A stretch of DNA of 64,000 bases from Catenulispora sp. GP43 (GTDB lineage: Bacteria > Actinomycetota > Actinomycetes > Streptomycetales > Catenulisporaceae). The stretch lies in contig NZ_JBGCCT010000015.1 of the NCBI RefSeq assembly GCF_041260665.1, forward strand, positions 186,001 to 250,000, in the 5' to 3' direction. Below the pieces are notes generated by a model. The model was not told where the DNA came from. It did no database searches and worked only from the letters and a program-made list of their open reading frames with translations. This document shows positions 51,920 to 60,247 of the stretch, one piece after another (the stretch's first letter is position 1; the number at the start of each line of letters is the position of its first letter). The position numbers and the translations under genes were made by a program.

Positions 51920-51935
51920 GGGAAATCGATCTCCC
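51920..51935. promoter_or_regulatory. LacI operator before the rca-like operon
   Basis: GGGAAATCGATCTCCC is a 16-base palindrome with a central CG and one mismatched pair. It lies directly before the ribosome site (GGGAGG) of the ribokinase gene and about 75 bases from the LacI start. Confidence 0.7.
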
Positions 51936-51946
51936 GGGAGGTGAAG

Positions 51947-52873
51947 ATGGCGTCGATCACAGTGGTCGGCTCCGTGAACCGCGATGTGGTCCTGCAGGTG
52001 CGGGGCCTGCCGCGGCCCGGGGAGACCGTGCACGCGGTCGGTTCGCGTGAGGGCCTGGGCGGCAAGGGCGCGAACCAAGCGGTGGCCGCGGCGCGGCTCG
52101 GCGGCGGGACGCACGCGGTCCGGCTGGTGGCCAAGGTCGGCGGCGACGCGCAGGACATCCTGGCCTCGCTCGAGAAGGACGGCGTCGACACCGGCTGGGT
52201 CGCCACCGCCGACCGGACCCGCACCGGCATGGCGCTGATCACCGTGGACGAGCCCGGCGAGAACACGATCGTGCTGGACGGCGGCGCCAACCAGGAGCTG
52301 ACCGTCGCCGACCTCCCGCTGGAGCTCGGAACGAGCGGCGATGTGCTGATGGCGCAAGGGGAGATCCCGCCGGAGGTGACCGGCGCGGCCGTCGCGCGGG
52401 CCGCGGCGCGCGGCGCGACCGTGATCCTCAACCCGGCGCCGGCGTACGCGTTCGGCGACGACGTCCTCAAGCGCGTGGACGTGCTCGTCCCGAACCTCGG
52501 CGAGCTGTGCGCGCTGCTCGGCGTGCCGGTCCCGGCCACGCGCGGCGGGGTCGAGGAACTGCTGGCGGCCCGCACGCTGCCGGTCGGCGCCCTCGTCGTG
52601 ACGCTGGGCGCGGACGGCGCGATCGTGCTGGACTCGGAGGGGATGCTCCACGTCCCGGCTCCGCGCGTCACCGCCGTCGACACCGTCGGCGCCGGGGACA
52701 CGTTCTGCGGCGCCCTGGCCGACTCGCTGGCGCGGGGACGGCCCCTGCGCATCGCCGCCGAACGCGCCGTCCTGGCCGCGGCCCTGTCCGTCACCGGCGT
52801 GGGAGCGCAGAGCGCGATGCCCACCGCCGAAGAGGTTGACCAATTCGCACAGCAGCAGGAGAACACCCGATGA
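51947..52873 (+). CDS. rcaD: Ribokinase, PfkB family (RcaD-like)
   Basis: 308 residues from ATG 51947 (GGGAGGTGAAG). PfkB signatures: GGKGANQAVAAARLGG at 38-53 and DTVGAGDTFCGALAD near 245-260, with the catalytic Asp of GAGD. GSVNRDVVLQVRGLPRPGET is the ribokinase-type N-terminus. It makes ribose 5-phosphate from ribose and ATP. In the rca pathway this recovers the sugar released from riboflavin. The stop overlaps the ATG of the next gene, coupling the two. The symbol is assigned by cluster context. Confidence 0.9.
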   Translation: MASITVVGSVNRDVVLQVRGLPRPGETVHAVGSREGLGGKGANQAVAAARLGGGTHAVRLVAKVGGDAQDILASLEKDGVDTGWVATADRTRTGMALITVDEPGENTIVLDGGANQELTVADLPLELGTSGDVLMAQGEIPPEVTGAAVARAAARGATVILNPAPAYAFGDDVLKRVDVLVPNLGELCALLGVPVPATRGGVEELLAARTLPVGALVVTLGADGAIVLDSEGMLHVPAPRVTAVDTVGAGDTFCGALADSLARGRPLRIAAERAVLAAALSVTGVGAQSAMPTAEEVDQFAQQQENTR

Positions 52874-54234
52874 AGACCCTCAAGCTCGGACTTTTCGAGA
52901 ACGCCCAGACCAACTCCGGCGGCACGGCCACCTGGCGGCACGAGGACAGCGAGCGGCACCTGTTCGACACGCTCGACTACTGGAAGCGCGTCGCGGCGCT
53001 GTGCGAGGACGCGAAGTTCGACTTCCTGTTCCTGGCCGACGCCTGGGGCTGGTCGGAGGTGCGCGGCAGCCGGCCGGCGATCGCCACCGAGGAGAGCCTG
53101 GACCTGCCGCGCCTGGACCCGGCGATCGTCGCGGCGGCACTGCTGTCCGCCACCTCCGAGCTCGGGCTGGTCATCACCGGGTCGGTGCTGGTGGAGCCGC
53201 CGTATTCGTTCGCGCGCCGGATGGCCACCCTGGACCAGCTCTCGCAGGGACGGCTGGGCTGGAACATCGTGACCACCGGAACCGCTGACACCGCTGTGAA
53301 GGCGTTCGGTATGGACATGGTCGCGCACGACGAGCGCTATGCGATGGCCGAGGAGTTTCTGGAGGTCGTCTACAAGTACTGGGAAGGAGCGTGGGAGCCG
53401 GACGCCCTGGAGAAGGACAAGCACGGCCGGTTCGCCGACCCCGAGCGCGTCCACCTGATCAAGCACGCCGGCAAGTACTTCCGCTCCGAGGGCTACGGCA
53501 ACACCGCCTACTCCCCGCAGGGCACGCCGGTTCTGTTCCAGGCCGGCGCCTCACCGGCGGGCCGCCGCGTGGCCGGCCGGCACGGCGAGTGCGTCTTCAT
53601 CGGGAGCGGCTCGGCCGAGCAGCTGGGCAAGCACACCTCGGCCATCCGGGCCGAGGCGGTGAACGCCGGCCGGAAGGCCGACGACGTGAAGATCATGTCG
53701 GCGCTGGCGTGCGTGGTCGGGGCCACCACCTCCGACGCCGAGCGGCGCTACCAGCGCATCCTGGACGCGCAGCGGCCGGAGGTCACCGTCGCGAGCTACG
53801 CGATGTTCACCGGGATCGACCTGTCCTCCTACTCGCACGACACCCCGATGGCGGAGCTGAGCACCGAGATCTCCCAGACCCAGCTCGCCCGCTTCGCCGA
53901 CAAGACGGTCGGCGACGTCCTGCGGGACTGGCACAAGCACGGCGTCGGCGCCAAGCCGATCGTCGGCAGCGCCGAGGAGATCGCCGACCAGATCTGCGCG
54001 CTGGCCGACGGCGCGGACCTGGACGGGTTCCTGCTGTCGCCGGCGGTGCAGCTGGCCTCGACCACCGACTTCATCGAGTCGGTGCTGCCGATCCTGCGGC
54101 AGCGCGGAGTCGTCGCCACGGAGTACCGCGACGGGGAGTCGCTACGGGAGCGGCTCACCGGGTCGTCTCAGGCGACGCTGCCGGGGAACCACCCCGCCGC
54201 CTCGCACCGGCACCACCGGCACGCGGATCAGTGA
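52870..54234 (+). CDS. rcaE: LLM flavin monooxygenase, riboflavin lyase candidate (RcaE-like)
   Basis: 454 residues, NtaA/SnaA/DszA subfamily of luciferase-like monooxygenases. Visible signs: DFLFLADAWGW, TSELGLVITGSVLVEPPYSFARRMATLDQLSQGR, GWNIVTTGT, the insertion AMAEEFLEVVYKYWEGAW, and PVLFQAGASPAGRRVAGRHGE. Such enzymes use reduced FMN from a separate reductase plus O2. With riboflavin kinase, flavin reductase and ribokinase beside it, the best candidate is riboflavin lyase RcaE, which cleaves riboflavin to lumichrome and ribose. The His-rich tail (HRHHRHADQ) is peculiar. Function rests mainly on context. Confidence 0.82.
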   Translation: MKTLKLGLFENAQTNSGGTATWRHEDSERHLFDTLDYWKRVAALCEDAKFDFLFLADAWGWSEVRGSRPAIATEESLDLPRLDPAIVAAALLSATSELGLVITGSVLVEPPYSFARRMATLDQLSQGRLGWNIVTTGTADTAVKAFGMDMVAHDERYAMAEEFLEVVYKYWEGAWEPDALEKDKHGRFADPERVHLIKHAGKYFRSEGYGNTAYSPQGTPVLFQAGASPAGRRVAGRHGECVFIGSGSAEQLGKHTSAIRAEAVNAGRKADDVKIMSALACVVGATTSDAERRYQRILDAQRPEVTVASYAMFTGIDLSSYSHDTPMAELSTEISQTQLARFADKTVGDVLRDWHKHGVGAKPIVGSAEEIADQICALADGADLDGFLLSPAVQLASTTDFIESVLPILRQRGVVATEYRDGESLRERLTGSSQATLPGNHPAASHRHHRHADQ

Positions 54235-54240
54235 GCTGAC

Positions 54241-54690
54241 ATGAGGGAGCGCGACGCCGCGGCGGGATGGCTGGGCACAGTGGTCGGCACCGTGGTGCAC
54301 GGGGCCGGGCGTGGACGACAGCTGGGATTCCCGACCGCGAACGTCGCCCCCGACCCCCTGGAATCCATGCCGGAGGCGGCGATCTACGCGGGCCTGATGG
54401 CGCGGTTGAGCACCGGCTCACTGCATCCCGTGACGGTGAGCGTCGGGACCAATCCGACGTTCTGCGACGGGACGGAAGTCCACATCGAGGTCTATTGCCA
54501 CGACCTCCGCACACACCTGTATGGCGAACGCGTGGTGGTCTGGCTCGCCGCCCGCATCCGCGACACGGTCCGCTTTCCGACGGCCGAGGCCCTGGTGGCC
54601 GCTGCCGCCGAGGACGTCGAACGGACCGTGGCCACGCTTACCGAGGAACACCGGGCACGCGCAGCAAAGGAAATCAGCGCGTGGTCGTAG
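54241..54690 (+). CDS. rcaA: Stand-alone riboflavin kinase (RcaA-like)
   Basis: 149 residues: only the C-terminal flavokinase half of bacterial RibF, without the FMN adenylyltransferase half. GRQLGFPTANV at 25-35, VGTNPTF at 68-74 and the catalytic Glu83 in VHIEVYCHDL are the key elements. It converts riboflavin to FMN with ATP. It starts 6 bases after the monooxygenase stop. Its job in this operon is probably to supply FMN to the flavin reductase/monooxygenase pair, as RcaA does. The cell's normal bifunctional RibF should be encoded elsewhere. Confidence 0.9.
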   Translation: MRERDAAAGWLGTVVGTVVHGAGRGRQLGFPTANVAPDPLESMPEAAIYAGLMARLSTGSLHPVTVSVGTNPTFCDGTEVHIEVYCHDLRTHLYGERVVVWLAARIRDTVRFPTAEALVAAAAEDVERTVATLTEEHRARAAKEISAWS

Positions 54691-54778
54691 CAAGGAACGC
54701 AATGGCCGAGTCTTCAGCCACAAGCCGGCCGCACATCGAACGGGGACCTTTCCTACCCACGGAACACTGGAGATTCGT

Positions 54779-55468
54779 ATGCACGCGTTCGATTGGCTCA
54801 ACCACCAATTCAGCTTCTTCGGGCTCCCCGTCTACTGGTCGGACTTCATCGGCAACATCTTCGCCCTGCTCACGGTGGTCCTGGCGCTGAAGCGGCTGGT
54901 CATCTCCTGGCCGGTGCAGATCCTCGGCTCGATCTGCCTGCTGGTGGCGAGCCTGAACGTGCACCTCACCGGGAACGCCGGACGGCAGATCATCATCATC
55001 GTCGCGGCGACGTGGGGCTGGGCCACCTGGCGGCGGAACAAGGCGAACGAGGGCACGGTCGTGGTGAGCTGGGCCTCCTGGCCGGCCCGGCTGGCGCTGG
55101 GCGCGGCGATGGTGGTCGGGACCGGCGTGCTGGGCGCGTTCCTGAAGGCGATGAACTGGTCGTTCTACCCCGGCGCCCCGTGGTGGATGGTGCTGTGCGA
55201 CGCGTGGATCTTCACCGGGACCGTCATCGCGATGTACTCGCAGGCCCGGCGCTACGTCGAGTTCTGGTTCGCGTGGCTGGCCGTCGACCTGGTCGGCGTG
55301 CCCCTGGCGGTGCACTCGCACCTGTACTTCTCCGGGATCGTCTACGGCATCTTCTTCTTCATGGTGCTGGCCGGGATCCGGGACTGGGCCGCGCGCAGCC
55401 AGAACGAGGCGACCCCGCCCACAAGCCCGCGGCCCGAGCCCGAGCCCGAAGGAGCCCTCCATGCCTGA
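54779..55468 (+). CDS. PnuC-family transporter, probable riboflavin importer (RibM/PnuX-like)
   Basis: 229 residues from ATG 54779 (GGAG upstream). Seven or so membrane helices with WSDFIGNIFALLTVVLALKR at the start, WGWATWRR in the middle, and YVEFWFAWLAVDLVGVPLAVHSHLYFSGIVYGIFF near the end. The WxxWxxxD-type helix is typical of PnuC vitamin facilitators. Actinobacterial relatives RibM/PnuX carry riboflavin. Riboflavin kinase upstream could trap the vitamin as FMN, which favours riboflavin over nicotinamide riboside. Overlaps the reductase gene by 8 bases. Confidence 0.85.
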   Translation: MHAFDWLNHQFSFFGLPVYWSDFIGNIFALLTVVLALKRLVISWPVQILGSICLLVASLNVHLTGNAGRQIIIIVAATWGWATWRRNKANEGTVVVSWASWPARLALGAAMVVGTGVLGAFLKAMNWSFYPGAPWWMVLCDAWIFTGTVIAMYSQARRYVEFWFAWLAVDLVGVPLAVHSHLYFSGIVYGIFFFMVLAGIRDWAARSQNEATPPTSPRPEPEPEGALHA

Positions 55469-55955
55469 GGAGCACATCGGCTTCATCGACGACGCCGACG
55501 ACATCCGGCAGGTCTTCGGGGACATCCCGTCGACGGTGGCGGCGATCGGAGCGGTGGTCGACGGACGCCCGGTCACCATGGTCGTGTCCTCCTTCACGGT
55601 CGGCGTCTCGCACGAACCGCCGCTGGTGTCCGTCGCCATCCAGCGCACCTCCTCGACCTGGCCGGTCCTGGCCCGCGCGGCGCACCTGGGGGTGTCGGTC
55701 CTCGGCGAGAGCCACGCGTCCAAGACCCGGCAGCTCGCCTCGCGCAACAGCGCGGGGCGCCTGGCGGACATCGCCTGGCACCACAACGAGAACGGCGCGA
55801 TCTTCCTGGAGGGCTCGCCGATCTGGCTGGAGTGCTTCGCGGTGCACGACTACCCGGCCGGCGACCACTCGATCATCGTGCTGCGCGTGGAGCGGGTCCA
55901 CCAGGAGGCCCGCAACCGGGCCCTGGTCTGGACCCGCGATCGCGCGACCTGCTGA
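55461..55955 (+). CDS. rcaB: Flavin reductase (RcaB-like)
   Basis: 164 residues, HpaC/flavin-reductase-like split-barrel fold: VDGRPVTMVVSSFTVGVSHEPPLVSVAIQRTSSTW and LGVSVLGESHASKTRQLASRN are standard. It reduces FMN with NAD(P)H and passes it to a two-component monooxygenase. The LLM enzyme three genes upstream is the obvious partner. Last gene of the operon; overlaps the transporter gene by 8 bases, with a GAAGGAG ribosome site. Confidence 0.9.
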   Translation: MPEEHIGFIDDADDIRQVFGDIPSTVAAIGAVVDGRPVTMVVSSFTVGVSHEPPLVSVAIQRTSSTWPVLARAAHLGVSVLGESHASKTRQLASRNSAGRLADIAWHHNENGAIFLEGSPIWLECFAVHDYPAGDHSIIVLRVERVHQEARNRALVWTRDRATC

Positions 55956-56149
55956 GCCGGGCGGATCTGGCGAAGGACAGTTCACGCCCACAGATCTGTT
56001 CGCTACTCTCCACCGAAGAGGGCGCCACGACTAGTCTCGCCATCGACGGTCGTGCACACCGGTGAACCGGGGAGAGGAACGCGCTCGGGGATGACAGGGC
56101 TCGGGGGGCTGCCAGCAGGGCGGGACGCACAGGCGGGGGATGTCGCTCC

Positions 56150-57217
56150 GTGATCGCCGCACTCATCCTGGGTTCCTACGCACTCCTGCTGGCCCTGCTC
56201 GGCCCCCGGCTGCTGACCCGGGCCTGGCCGACCGAGCGCCTGCCGCGCCTGACCGTGGTGATGCTCCAGGTGGTCAGCTGCTCGTTCCTGACCGCGGCCG
56301 CCACCGCGGGGCTGGCGCTGGGCCTGACCCTGATCGACACGCTGTCCCGGGTGGACCCGCAGATCGACCGGTGCGCCGACCAGCTGCCGATCAACGACGA
56401 CTCGCCGGTGGGCCCCTTCCTGGGGTGGTTCGGGCTGATCGCGGCGACCGCGCTGCTGCTGCGGATCGGGTTCTGCATGGCGGCCACGTTCCTGTCCGCG
56501 TGGCGGACCCGGCGCAAGCACATCGAGGTCCTGCGGATCCTGGCCCGCCGCGACGAGGAACTCGGCGTGCTGGTCCTGGACCACGACGAGCCCGGCTGCT
56601 ACTGCCTGCCCGGCCGGCCCGGCACGATCGTGATCACCAGCAGCGCCCTGAGCCGCCTGTCGCCGTCCCAGCTCGGCGCGGTGCTGGCGCACGAACGCGC
56701 GCACCTGACCGGCCGGCACCACTTCGCCGTCGCCTTCGCCCACGCGATCCACCGCACCGCGCCCCGGATCCGGCTGCTGGCGCTGGTCGAGCAGGAGACC
56801 CGGCACCTGGTGGAGTTCATCGCCGACGACGCCGCCGTCCGGCGCAGCGGGACCGCGGCCCTGGTCTCGGCGCTGGCCGTACTCGGCGCCGGAGGCGGCC
56901 CGGGCTCCGCGCCCGGGTTCGCGCTCGGTATCGGGATCGACCGGCGCCCGGCGGCGTCCTCGCGCGTAACGCGCCTGGTGCACCGCAAAGTCGGACGGCG
57001 CGGACTGGCTCTGGGCGCGATCGGCTCGGCACTGCTGATCATCGTGCCGCTACTGCTCGCCGCGCTGTCGGTGGCGACCGTGATCCACGGATGCCCGCCG
57101 GACAAGGACGGCGACGCGAGGGCCCTGCCGCTGTCGATCACCGCGCCCTCCTGGGCCGAATCCCCTACATTCGCGCCATTTCCGACACGGGCGTTTGTCG
57201 ATTCTTCAGCCGGGTAA
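56150..57217 (+). CDS. Membrane metallopeptidase, M48/BlaR1-like
   Basis: 355 residues from GTG 56150. Helices near 5-25, 35-60 and 95-120, then the zinc site HERAH near 182-186 (VLAHERAHLTGRHH), with the third ligand in EFIADDAAVR further on, and a last helix near 290-315. This is the HtpX/BlaR1-type layout of actinobacterial M48/M56 peptidases, usually found next to a BlaI-type repressor. No BlaI gene is adjacent here. The final 40 residues are outside and low in complexity. Confidence 0.88.
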   Translation: MIAALILGSYALLLALLGPRLLTRAWPTERLPRLTVVMLQVVSCSFLTAAATAGLALGLTLIDTLSRVDPQIDRCADQLPINDDSPVGPFLGWFGLIAATALLLRIGFCMAATFLSAWRTRRKHIEVLRILARRDEELGVLVLDHDEPGCYCLPGRPGTIVITSSALSRLSPSQLGAVLAHERAHLTGRHHFAVAFAHAIHRTAPRIRLLALVEQETRHLVEFIADDAAVRRSGTAALVSALAVLGAGGGPGSAPGFALGIGIDRRPAASSRVTRLVHRKVGRRGLALGAIGSALLIIVPLLLAALSVATVIHGCPPDKDGDARALPLSITAPSWAESPTFAPFPTRAFVDSSAG

Positions 57218-57523
57218 TCGGTCGCGTTCGATATAAGCCAAATGCACCGCTACTAACTCTGATAGGGCAAGACAGAGGGCTTATTCACCTCACCGGATCC
57301 TTGCCCTGACGTGCAAAGATGCCACCCCACCACGGCTTTTCCAGGGTTCTGCAAGGGTTTTCCCCATACAGGCTTTACAGAAACTTTGCCGCTGTCGCCC
57401 TTTATCGCCCCCGCTACTGTCCGCGATAGTACTAACACTGATCAAGGTATTGCGAGCCGTGATCCGGCTCAGCGCCGTCCTTGATCCGTACCGCCACCTC
57501 TCGTCCCACGACAAGGAGCAAGA
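57218..57523. other. 306-base intergenic region before the sedolisin gene
   Basis: No gene. AGGGCAAG at 57264 and CTTGCCCT at 57300 form an 8-base stem with a 28-base loop, possibly a weak terminator for the peptidase gene. The stretch 57330-57440 is T-rich and AT-richer than average and probably holds the sedolisin promoter. I looked for a riboswitch and did not recognise one. Confidence 0.45.
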
Positions 57524-58774
57524 GTGTTCCAGCTCACACGGAAGAAGCGGGGGCGCGCGACGCCGCGTGCCGCCGCCGCCCTCCTGGGCGTCGCCGGTCT
57601 GATAACCATGGGCGCCGCGGTCGCCCAGGCGGCTCCGTCGTCCTCGTCCGCAGCCGCCGGCCCGACCTCGGTCCACAGCTGCAGCCAGGCCGTGAAGCCC
57701 GGTTACGCCACGTGTTTCGCATTGAAGCGCACTGACAAGAAGGCCCACGCGATGGCGGCCAACGGCCTGCCCTCCGGCTTCGGCCCCGCCGACCTGGACA
57801 GCGCCTACTCGCTGCCGGCCAACGGCGGCTCGGGCCAGACGGTCGCGATCGTGGACGCCCAGGACGACCCGAACGCCGAGTCGGACCTGGCGACCTACCG
57901 CTCCACCTACGGCCTGCCGGAGTGCAGCACCGCCAACGGCTGCTTCTCCAAGATCGCCCAGGACGGCAGCACCAACTACCCGAGCGCCGACAGCGGCTGG
58001 GCCGGCGAGATCTCGCTGGACCTGGACATGGTCTCGGCGACCTGCCCGGGCTGCCACATCCTGCTGGTCGAGGCCAACTCGGCGAGCATGTCCGACCTGG
58101 GCACCGCGGTGAACGAGGCCGTGAGCCAGGGCGCGCTGTACGTCTCCAACAGCTACGGCGGCAACGAGGACGGCACCGAGGCCCAGTCGGACTCGAGCTA
58201 CTTCAACCACCCGGGCGTGGCCATCACGGCGTCCTCCGGCGACGGCGCCTACTCCGCCGGCACCGAGTACCCGGCCTCCTCCCCGTACGTCACCGCGGTC
58301 GGCGGCACCTCGCTGACCAAGGACTCCAGCAGCCGCGGCTGGAGCGAATCGGTGTGGGAGACCAGCAGCAGCGAGGGCACCGGCTCGGGCTGCTCCCAGG
58401 ACGAGACCAAGCCCACCTGGCAGACCGACACCGGCTGCACCAACCGCATGGTCGCGGACGTCGCCGCGGTCGCCGACCCGGCCACCGGCGTCGCGGTCTA
58501 CCAGACCTACGGCGGCAACGGCTGGGCCGTCTACGGCGGCACCTCGGCGGCCTCGCCGATCATCGCCTCGGTCTACGCCCTGGCCGGCACCCCCGGCAGC
58601 AACGACGTCCCGGCGTCGTACCCCTACGCCCACACCTCGAACCTGAACGACGTGACCAGCGGCAGCAACGGGACCTGCTCCCCGAGCTACTTCTGCACCG
58701 CCGGCCAGGGCTACGACGGCCCGACGGGCCTGGGCACCCCCAACGGTCTCGCCGCTTTCACCGCGGGCGGCTGA
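57524..58774 (+). CDS. Secreted S53 (sedolisin-type) serine-carboxyl peptidase
   Basis: 416 residues from GTG 57524, with AAGGAG upstream. Signal peptide to about 36 (AAVAQAAP). Catalytic Glu and Asp are spaced E-xxx-D in WAGEISLDLDMV near 162; Ser is in GGTSAASPI near 341; the oxyanion Asp is in SSGDGAY. Family members usually carry a large propeptide of about 180 residues. Here only some 50 residues separate the signal from the catalytic domain. Six or more Cys suggest disulfides. It should digest proteins outside the cell, often at acid pH. A strong terminator follows. Confidence 0.9.
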   Translation: MFQLTRKKRGRATPRAAAALLGVAGLITMGAAVAQAAPSSSSAAAGPTSVHSCSQAVKPGYATCFALKRTDKKAHAMAANGLPSGFGPADLDSAYSLPANGGSGQTVAIVDAQDDPNAESDLATYRSTYGLPECSTANGCFSKIAQDGSTNYPSADSGWAGEISLDLDMVSATCPGCHILLVEANSASMSDLGTAVNEAVSQGALYVSNSYGGNEDGTEAQSDSSYFNHPGVAITASSGDGAYSAGTEYPASSPYVTAVGGTSLTKDSSSRGWSESVWETSSSEGTGSGCSQDETKPTWQTDTGCTNRMVADVAAVADPATGVAVYQTYGGNGWAVYGGTSAASPIIASVYALAGTPGSNDVPASYPYAHTSNLNDVTSGSNGTCSPSYFCTAGQGYDGPTGLGTPNGLAAFTAGG

Positions 58775-58837
58775 GGGCGTGCCGGTCGACAGCCGGCACA
58801 GCCCAGCCACCGCGTGAGATGGTGAGGCACTGAACAG

Positions 58838-58863
58838 GCGGCCCCGCTGAACGGCGGGGCCGC
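58838..58863 (+). terminator. Terminator after the sedolisin gene
   Basis: GCGGCCCCGC and its exact complement with a 6-base loop, 64 bases after the stop, followed by TTCGCGTTCG. Confidence 0.85.
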
Positions 58864-58982
58864 TTCGCGTTCGCGGCAGTGGTCGGCGGCGGCGTCTCTT
58901 GGGCGTTTTAGGGGTCCTGAGAAAGCATAAGTTCGAGCAAATCGGGTATCGCCCCGGATTCGGTAGAAAGGAGCCTGATCCG

Positions 58983-60107
58983 ATGCCCACCGACGACCAG
59001 CTCGACACCCGACCATCCGACGAGGAACTCCAACGGTTCCGCGAATCGCCCCCCAAGGCGATACCGGAACCATCGTTCGCCCACCTCCTGCGCATGAGCG
59101 ACGACACAGGCCTGTTCGAGCACGCCCGAGGCCCGATCCCGAAGCGCTGGCACGGCTACTGCGTGGACGACGTGACACGCGGCCTGATCGTCGTGTGCCG
59201 CGAACCGCAACCGTCAGAACACCTAATCCGACTCGCAGAGATCTACTTGGCGTTCCTGCTCCACGCCCAGGACCGCGAACGCGGCTTCCACAACCGCATG
59301 GGCCTGGACCGGGTCTGGCACGACGAGCCGGAGACCGGCGAATGGTGGGGACGCGGCGTATGGGCCCTGGGCACGGCCGCGCGCCTGGGCCCGACCCCGT
59401 GGATCCGGGCCGTCGCCCTGGAGCGGTTCGCCGACGGCGCCAAGCTCCGCGCAGGCCTGGGTCCGCAGAGCCGCCTGAACCATGCCATGGCTTATGCCGC
59501 CCTCGGCGCCGCCGACGTCGCCGAAGCCCACCCCGGCCACCCGGCGGCGCTGAGCCTGCTCGCCGACGCCGCCGACACCATCGGACGGCCGAAGCCGGAC
59601 CCGTCCTGGCCCTGGCCCGAACCCCGCCTGGAGTACGGGGACCCCGCCCTGCCCGAAGCCCTCATCGCCGCCGGCCAGCACCTCGGCGACGAATCCTTGC
59701 TGCGCGACGGGCTGGGACTGCTGGAGTGGCTCCTCACCCTGTCGACCCACGAGGGACACCTGTCACCGACCCCGGCCGGCGGCTGGTCCCTCGGCGATCC
59801 CCGCCCGGCGTTCCACCAGCAGCCGATCGAGGCCGCCGCCTACGCCGACGCGTGCGCCCGCGCCTACCGGGCGACCGGCGACCGCACATGGCTGGCCGGC
59901 GTGCGGATGTCGATCGAGTGGTTCCTGGGGGTGAACGACAGCGGGATCCCGATGATCGACGAGGGCACCGGCGGCGGTTTCGACGGCCTCGCCGAGGATT
60001 CGCGGAACCCGAACCAGGGTGCGGAGTCGACGATCGCGCTGATCTCGACGCTGCAGCACGCACGCTGGCTGGACCAGATCTCGACCGAAGTCTCCACCGA
60101 ACTCTGA
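58983..60107 (+). CDS. Six-hairpin glycosidase-like protein
   Basis: 374 residues from ATG 58983 (AAAGGAG upstream). No signal or membrane helix. A series of paired helices with small motifs (GRGVWALGTAARLG, RLNHAMAYAALGAADVAEAHP, AYADACARAYRATGDRTWLAGV, NPNQGAESTIALISTL) is the pattern of an alpha/alpha toroid. The late GAEST motif is seen in proteins encoded near sugar transferases. I do not know a reaction for it. The gene stands alone. Confidence 0.7.
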   Translation: MPTDDQLDTRPSDEELQRFRESPPKAIPEPSFAHLLRMSDDTGLFEHARGPIPKRWHGYCVDDVTRGLIVVCREPQPSEHLIRLAEIYLAFLLHAQDRERGFHNRMGLDRVWHDEPETGEWWGRGVWALGTAARLGPTPWIRAVALERFADGAKLRAGLGPQSRLNHAMAYAALGAADVAEAHPGHPAALSLLADAADTIGRPKPDPSWPWPEPRLEYGDPALPEALIAAGQHLGDESLLRDGLGLLEWLLTLSTHEGHLSPTPAGGWSLGDPRPAFHQQPIEAAAYADACARAYRATGDRTWLAGVRMSIEWFLGVNDSGIPMIDEGTGGGFDGLAEDSRNPNQGAESTIALISTLQHARWLDQISTEVSTEL

Positions 60108-60175
60108 TGACCTCTTTGTTGCTATACTGAAGATCAGTGCTTTGCGATGCATCGGCGAGATCTCATCGCCGGAGG

Positions 60176-60212
60176 TCGGGTCGCCGACCGGCAAAGGCGC
60201 CGGGCGACCCGA
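60176..60212 (+). terminator. Terminator after the six-hairpin protein gene
   Basis: TCGGGTCGCC and its exact complement, 10 bases, with a 17-base loop, followed by the T-rich TCGTTGTTTCTT. Confidence 0.75.
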
Positions 60213-60247
60213 TCGTTGTTTCTTATGCGACCATCGCCCCGACGCCC

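Noticed and set aside
50851-55955. Cluster considered as a ribose-uptake or nitrilotriacetate/sulfone degradation operon
   Set aside because: There is no ribose ABC transporter and no desulfurisation gene, while stand-alone riboflavin kinase and a PnuC-type carrier point to riboflavin.
57218-57523. Possible riboswitch before the sedolisin gene
   Set aside because: I could not find the conserved blocks of c-di-AMP, cobalamin, FMN or other riboswitches known to me.
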